From Rhodospirillales bacterium (lineage in GTDB: Bacteria; Pseudomonadota; Alphaproteobacteria; Geminicoccales; Geminicoccaceae): 9,036 nt of DNA. Below the pieces are notes generated by a model, which was not told the origin of the DNA, did not search any database, and worked only from the letters and a program-made list of their open reading frames with translations. Positions 6,078-9,036 of this stretch are shown one piece after another (positions within the stretch are counted from its first letter, which is position 1; each line of letters opens with the position of its first letter). Position numbers and translations under genes: made by a program. Location: NCBI GenBank assembly GCA_007131045.1, contig SLRI01000019.1:1-9036 (forward strand), read 5' to 3'.

Positions 6078-7015
6078 AGCCGCTCGCCAAGATCGTCGTC
6101 GCCTGCGTTCTCATGAGCATCCTGCTCTGGCTGGTCGATTGGCAGCATGCGGCGGACGTGCTCCACCGACTGCACTGGTCGGTGCTCGTGCCGGTCTACG
6201 GGCTCATGATCTTCTTTCTGGTGCTGAGCACGGTGAAGTGGTCGAGTGCGTTGCGCATGCACGGTCTCGTCTACCGCTTCGGCTATCTGTTTCGGGTGAT
6301 GTGCACCGGCTTCTTTTTCAACAGCTTCCTGCCGACGGCGGTGGGTGGCGATGCCTATCGGGTCTATCGTACCCTGCCGGCCGAGGGCTACCGCTCGACG
6401 GCGCTTTCTGCCGTGCTGGTCGAGCGGCTGACCGGCTTCGCCGCACTCTTGACCCTGGGTGCGGTGGGCGCCGTCCTGCTGCTCGAGACGCCGATCGCGC
6501 AGCTCTATCTCGTGGTCTACCTCGCCGGCGGGGTGGCCGGTCTCGCTGGCCTCGCGATGCTCTGGGCCGGGTGGTTCGCCCCCCTGGCGCGGCGGCTCGG
6601 TCATCTGAAGGCGGTCGACGCGCTGCTGCACAATATCGGCCACCTCGCCCGTGCGCGGCGCGGCTGGGTCGAGCAGGCGATCATCTCGTTCGTCTTTCAG
6701 GGGCTGTCCATCGGGCTCGTTTTCTGGCTCTTCGTCCTGCTCGGCCATCCGGTCGACTTTTGGCAGTGTGCGCTGATCACCGCGGCTGCCGGAATTGCTT
6801 CCTTTCTGCCGTTGTCGATCGCCGGCATCGGCGTGATGGAGGGCTCGATCGTGGCGATGGCGGTGGCCCTCGGCATCGGCTACGACGAGGCGCTGCTCGT
6901 CGCCCTCTTGCGCCGCTTTTTGACCCTCGCCTTGAGCCTGCTCTGCGGCCTCGTCTTCCTCGCCGAGAGCCGCCGCGACGAGATCACCGCCGCCGCCGCC
7001 CGCGGCACGCTCTGA
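6074..7015 (+). CDS. LPG-synthase-TM / flippase-like multi-pass membrane protein (UPF0104)
   Basis: This 313-residue protein is almost wholly hydrophobic, with about seven or eight predicted membrane segments (first ones near 5-21, 35-53, 121-138, 144-165; later ones near 203-223, 231-250, 255-270, 278-297). Two conserved blocks identify the lysylphosphatidylglycerol-synthase transmembrane (PF03706) family: FNSFLPTAVGGDAYRVYR (82-99) and FLPLSIAGIGVMEG (244-257). R282 in LLRRFLTL suits the conserved Arg near the end. Members are found alone in many glycan and hopanoid/lipid loci, with proposed but mostly unproven roles in lipid translocation or head-group modification. The soluble aminoacyl-transferase domain of MprF is absent, so it should not make aminoacyl lipids. 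GTG at 6074 forms a GTGA overlap with the oxidoreductase stop, and there is no strong ribosome binding site, which implies translational coupling. It ends the operon, seven bases from the convergent SDR gene. Confidence 0.87.
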   Translation: MKPLAKIVVACVLMSILLWLVDWQHAADVLHRLHWSVLVPVYGLMIFFLVLSTVKWSSALRMHGLVYRFGYLFRVMCTGFFFNSFLPTAVGGDAYRVYRTLPAEGYRSTALSAVLVERLTGFAALLTLGAVGAVLLLETPIAQLYLVVYLAGGVAGLAGLAMLWAGWFAPLARRLGHLKAVDALLHNIGHLARARRGWVEQAIISFVFQGLSIGLVFWLFVLLGHPVDFWQCALITAAAGIASFLPLSIAGIGVMEGSIVAMAVALGIGYDEALLVALLRRFLTLALSLLCGLVFLAESRRDEITAAAARGTL

Positions 7016-7027
7016 ACGGCGCTCAGA
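7011..7027. terminator. Short inverted repeat across the convergent stop codons
   Basis: TCTGA (7011-7015) and TCAGA (7023-7027) are complementary around a seven-base loop, and each arm contains one of the two convergent stop codons. The stem is only five pairs and has no T-run, so a bidirectional terminator role is speculative. There is no other room for one between the genes. Confidence 0.2.
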
Positions 7028-8009
7028 CCACGCCGTTGGCGCGATACCAGTCGCAGGTCTCGCGAATGCCGCGGGCGTAGTCGATGTTCGGCTCGAAGCC
7101 CAACTGCTGCTTGGACTTCTGCAGATCGAAGACGAGGTTCTTGGTGAAGAAGTCGAGCCGCCGACGGTGCAGCGGCGGCTTCAGACCGAGCTTCGGCATG
7201 GTCGCCTCCATGGCGATCGCGGCCAGCTTGAACGGCAGCATGGGCAGTGCCGGCGGCGGCTTCTTGTGCATTGCGGCTGCGATCTCGTCGATCATCACTC
7301 GGCTGTCGACGACCGAGGGTCCGGGCAAAAGAAAGCGCTCGCCGGCGATGCCGGGCCGGCTGGCGGCGGCGAGCAGGCCCTGGTTCAGGTCCTCGACATG
7401 GATCGGCTGGTGCAGATTGGCGCCCTTGCCGACGCGGCATGGCAGGCCCTTCTTCACCGCCTTGAAGATCTTGACGAGCCGGCCGTCGCCGGGGCCGTAG
7501 GCTTCGCCGATCCGGCAGATGACGAGTTCCGGTGGGGCCGCCTCGGCGAGCAGCGCCGACTCGGCCTCCAGCTTGCTGCGGCCATAGGCATTGTCGGGAT
7601 CGGGTTTGCTCGTTTCGTCGAGGGTCGCCGCAGCACCCTGGCCGTAGACGCCGATGGTGCTGCCGTAGACGAAACGCCGGACGCCGGCGCGGCGTGCGGC
7701 CCGGAAGACGGCGAGGCTGCCGTCGACATTGACTTTGCGGAAAAATGAATCGGGCTGGTCGGCTTCGTGCTGTGCGGCGGCGAGGTGGATAACGACCTCG
7801 ATATCCGCCACGGCCGCGTCGAGTTCGGCCGCATCGTCGACGCTGCCGATGAGCAGCGGCATGCCGGCTCGCTCGAGTCGCCGAGCGGTCTCCGCCTGCA
7901 GCGGGCCGTTGACGAGGCTGAAGCCGCGCGGCTGGTGGCCCGCTGCGGCGGCGGCGAGGGCCAAGCGGCCACCGATGAAGCCGGTGGCGCCGGTGATCAG
8001 AATGCGCAA
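7023..8009 (-). CDS. NAD(P)-dependent epimerase/dehydratase (extended SDR)
   Basis: This 328-residue SDR begins LRILITGATGFIGG, with the glycine motif G7/G10/G13. It has VVIHLAA (72-78), ST at 117-118 and catalytic Y142/K146 in AYGRSK, then a substrate-binding half with IHVEDL and the C-terminal block LDFFTKNLVFDLQKSKQQLGF. This last block is more typical of the 3-beta-HSD/UDP-glucose-4-epimerase-like extended SDRs that act on nucleotide sugars, lipids or sterol-like substrates. I cannot name the substrate. The start is TTG at 8009 because GGGAG (8017-8021) stands seven bases before it and the Rossmann motif follows at once. The frame is open further upstream to 8411, but that extension has no family features. 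The gene converges on the flippase-like gene with a seven-base gap and diverges from the CDP-alcohol phosphotransferase gene, so it is a separate transcription unit. Confidence 0.87.
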   Translation of the reverse strand: MRILITGATGFIGGRLALAAAAAGHQPRGFSLVNGPLQAETARRLERAGMPLLIGSVDDAAELDAAVADIEVVIHLAAAQHEADQPDSFFRKVNVDGSLAVFRAARRAGVRRFVYGSTIGVYGQGAAATLDETSKPDPDNAYGRSKLEAESALLAEAAPPELVICRIGEAYGPGDGRLVKIFKAVKKGLPCRVGKGANLHQPIHVEDLNQGLLAAASRPGIAGERFLLPGPSVVDSRVMIDEIAAAMHKKPPPALPMLPFKLAAIAMEATMPKLGLKPPLHRRRLDFFTKNLVFDLQKSKQQLGFEPNIDYARGIRETCDWYRANGVV

Positions 8010-8016
8010 GAGGTTT

Positions 8017-8021
8017 CTCCC
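8017..8021 (-). promoter_or_regulatory. Ribosome binding site fixing the TTG start of the second SDR
   Basis: On the minus strand GGGAG is followed by seven bases and TTG. This is the strongest Shine-Dalgarno match near the Rossmann motif and decides the start at 8009 against longer versions. Confidence 0.65.
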
Positions 8022-8095
8022 GTGAGCTGACTCGACCGCGTCGACCGGCGACGCCGCATGACCGGGCGGCTGGCTGTCACCGCCTGTCGCGCCGT

Positions 8096-8124
8096 CGGAT
8101 AGCTCGAGTTCGGCCGCCCGCCAA
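8096..8124 (-). promoter_or_regulatory. Weak candidate promoter for the second SDR gene
   Basis: Read on the minus strand, TTGGCG (8124-8119) and TATCCG (8101-8096) are exactly 17 bases apart, giving a leader of about 80 bases to the TTG start. The matches are four and three of six, so confidence is low. Confidence 0.22.
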
Positions 8125-8246
8125 GCAGCCAGGTTCAACCGCGGCTCAGCGGCCGGCCCTGGTTTTGTCGCCAGCTCGTTACAACTGAGGAAATCGAGGA
8201 AAAGCGATTGAGCGGCCGTCGCCGGCGTGATGGGGCGGCCGAGGAC

Positions 8247-8252
8247 GAGGAA
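8247..8252 (+). promoter_or_regulatory. Ribosome binding site fixing the start of the CDP-alcohol phosphotransferase
   Basis: GAGGAA ends four bases before ATG 8257. It favours this start over the in-frame GTG 8227 and ATG 8230, which have no comparable site. Confidence 0.65.
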
Positions 8253-8256
8253 CGAT

Positions 8257-9021
8257 ATGAAAGTGCCCACTTCCCTGGCGCCAGAGCTCGCTATCGAGGG
8301 GTGGCGCGGCCGCGGCCTGACGACCACCGCCACGCTTGGCTTGCGTCTCTTTCCCGCTCCCATGCTCGCCGCGACGATCGCCGGCGTCGCCGGCGTCGCG
8401 GTCGCACTCACGAGCCTGCTGGCGTTGGTGTCGACCGGCGCCGTCCTCGCCGGCTTTCACCTCCTGAGCTCGGGCACTCGCTTCGGCTTCGCCAACACGG
8501 CGACCTTGGTCCGTCTCAACCTCGCGGCCTTTCTGCTGGCGGTCGCAATTACCACGCTCTGGTTCGCCGAGCCGGCGGCGCTGCCGCTGCTGTGGATCGT
8601 CTTTACGGTCGCTGCCGTGGCCCTCGTGCTCGACGGTGTCGACGGCTGGCTCGCCCGCAGGCGCCGCGAGGTGAGCGACTTCGGCAGCCGGATGGACATG
8701 GCGGCCGACACCGCCTTCACCATTATCACCACGCTCTGCCTCGTCAGCTTCGGCCTGGTCGGCGCCTGGGTGTTGCTGATCGGCCTGATGCGTCCGGCCT
8801 TCGTCGCCGCCGCCTGGATCTGGCCGGCGCTCTCCAGCCCGCTGCCGGAAAGCCGCGGCCGCAAGATCGCCTGCGGCGGCTCGCTCGGCTGTCTCGTCGC
8901 CGGCCTCGCCCCGCCGCTGGCCGCCTTGGCCCCGGCGCTGGCGCTCCTGGCACTCTTGCAGCTGGTCTGGTCGTTCGGCCGCGATCTCCGCTACCTGCTC
9001 GGCCGCGAGGCCGCCGCCTGA
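8257..9021 (+). CDS. CDP-alcohol phosphatidyltransferase family membrane enzyme
   Basis: This is a 254-residue integral membrane protein. It carries the complete family signature DG-x2-AR-x8-G-x3-D-x3-D: D129 G130, A133 R134, G143, D147 and D151, with an additional D126 before it. These Asp residues bind the two metal ions. The enzymes move a phospho-alcohol group from a CDP-alcohol onto a second alcohol (glycerol 3-phosphate, inositol phosphate, serine or another). Which alcohol is used here cannot be read. The conserved fold begins near GFANTATLVRLN (77-88). Residues 1-76 are an extension with a strongly hydrophobic stretch at about 35-70 that may add one or two membrane segments. Further membrane segments lie near 91-103, 110-125, 155-175 and 208-235. 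The gene is divergent from the second SDR, and no downstream gene is visible in the last 15 bases of the window. Confidence 0.9.
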   Translation: MKVPTSLAPELAIEGWRGRGLTTTATLGLRLFPAPMLAATIAGVAGVAVALTSLLALVSTGAVLAGFHLLSSGTRFGFANTATLVRLNLAAFLLAVAITTLWFAEPAALPLLWIVFTVAAVALVLDGVDGWLARRRREVSDFGSRMDMAADTAFTIITTLCLVSFGLVGAWVLLIGLMRPAFVAAAWIWPALSSPLPESRGRKIACGGSLGCLVAGLAPPLAALAPALALLALLQLVWSFGRDLRYLLGREAAA

Positions 9022-9036
9022 CCACGCCCATCGATA

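Larger units (their letters stand above)
8010..8256. other. Divergent intergenic region
   Basis: These 247 bases separate two divergent genes and should hold both promoters. Short inverted repeats are visible: TCGAC/GTCGA at 8032-8044, CTGGCTG/CAGCCAG at 8070-8076 and 8126-8132, and AATCG/CGATT at 8192-8209. The stretch 8161-8210 is poorer in GC than its surroundings, as expected near a promoter, with TACAAC (8180-8185) as a possible -10 box but no matching -35 box. No gene was recognised. Confidence 0.45.

Noticed and set aside
5405..6748. 447-residue minus-strand open frame over the oxidoreductase and flippase-like genes
   Set aside because: It spans the junction of two well supported genes and shows only charged low-information sequence.
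6986..7008. GCC-repeat tract at the end of the flippase-like gene
   Set aside because: It is a short run of Ala codons in GC-rich coding DNA, with no sign of a separate element.
8227..8256. Longer start of the CDP-alcohol phosphotransferase at GTG 8227 or ATG 8230
   Set aside because: Neither has a Shine-Dalgarno sequence, while GAGGAA is well placed before ATG 8257.
8010..8411. N-terminal extension of the second SDR by up to 134 residues
   Set aside because: The Rossmann motif starts immediately after the TTG at 8009, which has a good ribosome binding site. The extension runs under the divergent gene and has no family features.

Overview
The window is GC-rich, densely packed bacterial DNA. 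Its codon third positions are strongly G/C, and three of the seven complete genes begin with TTG and one with GTG. The protein families and overall style suggest a proteobacterium, most likely a GC-rich alphaproteobacterium. That is an inference, since no rRNA or other marker gene is present. The gene content is that of a surface-glycan or glycolipid biosynthesis locus.

Layout. At the left edge, on the minus strand, is the HAD (FkbH-like, HAD-IIIC) domain of a gene whose 3' end leaves the window. Its 5' end is broken: recognisable FkbH N-terminal sequence continues upstream in two other reading frames. Divergent from it is a Tyv-like (CDP-paratose 2-epimerase-like) extended SDR at 957-1991. 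After a 268-bp gap comes a tight four-gene operon on the plus strand: a GT4 glycosyltransferase (2260-3459), a SAM methyltransferase (3456-4289), a GlpD-like FAD-dependent oxidoreductase (4296-6077) and a multi-pass LPG-synthase-TM/flippase-like membrane protein (6074-7015). The junctions in the operon are ATGA, a 6-nt gap and GTGA. Seven bases later, in convergent orientation, ends a second extended SDR (7023-8009, minus). Divergent from that SDR is a CDP-alcohol phosphatidyltransferase (8257-9021, plus).

How the genes may work together (inference). Two nucleotide-sugar-type SDRs could supply sugars, GT4 could transfer one, and the methyltransferase could cap or modify the product. The FAD enzyme, the CDP-alcohol phosphotransferase and the FkbH-type domain all belong to families that handle glycerol or glyceryl three-carbon units. 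The polytopic protein could act in membrane translocation or lipid-head-group handling. A lipid-linked, glycerol- or phospho-alcohol-decorated glycan is a reasonable hypothesis, but nothing in the sequence fixes the substrate.

The most notable points are the fragmented fkbH-like 5' end, the GlpD-like enzyme that appears to lack key GlpD active-site residues, and the in-frame methyltransferase/oxidoreductase junction separated by a single TGA. No tRNA, rRNA, CRISPR array, insertion sequence or integrase was seen.
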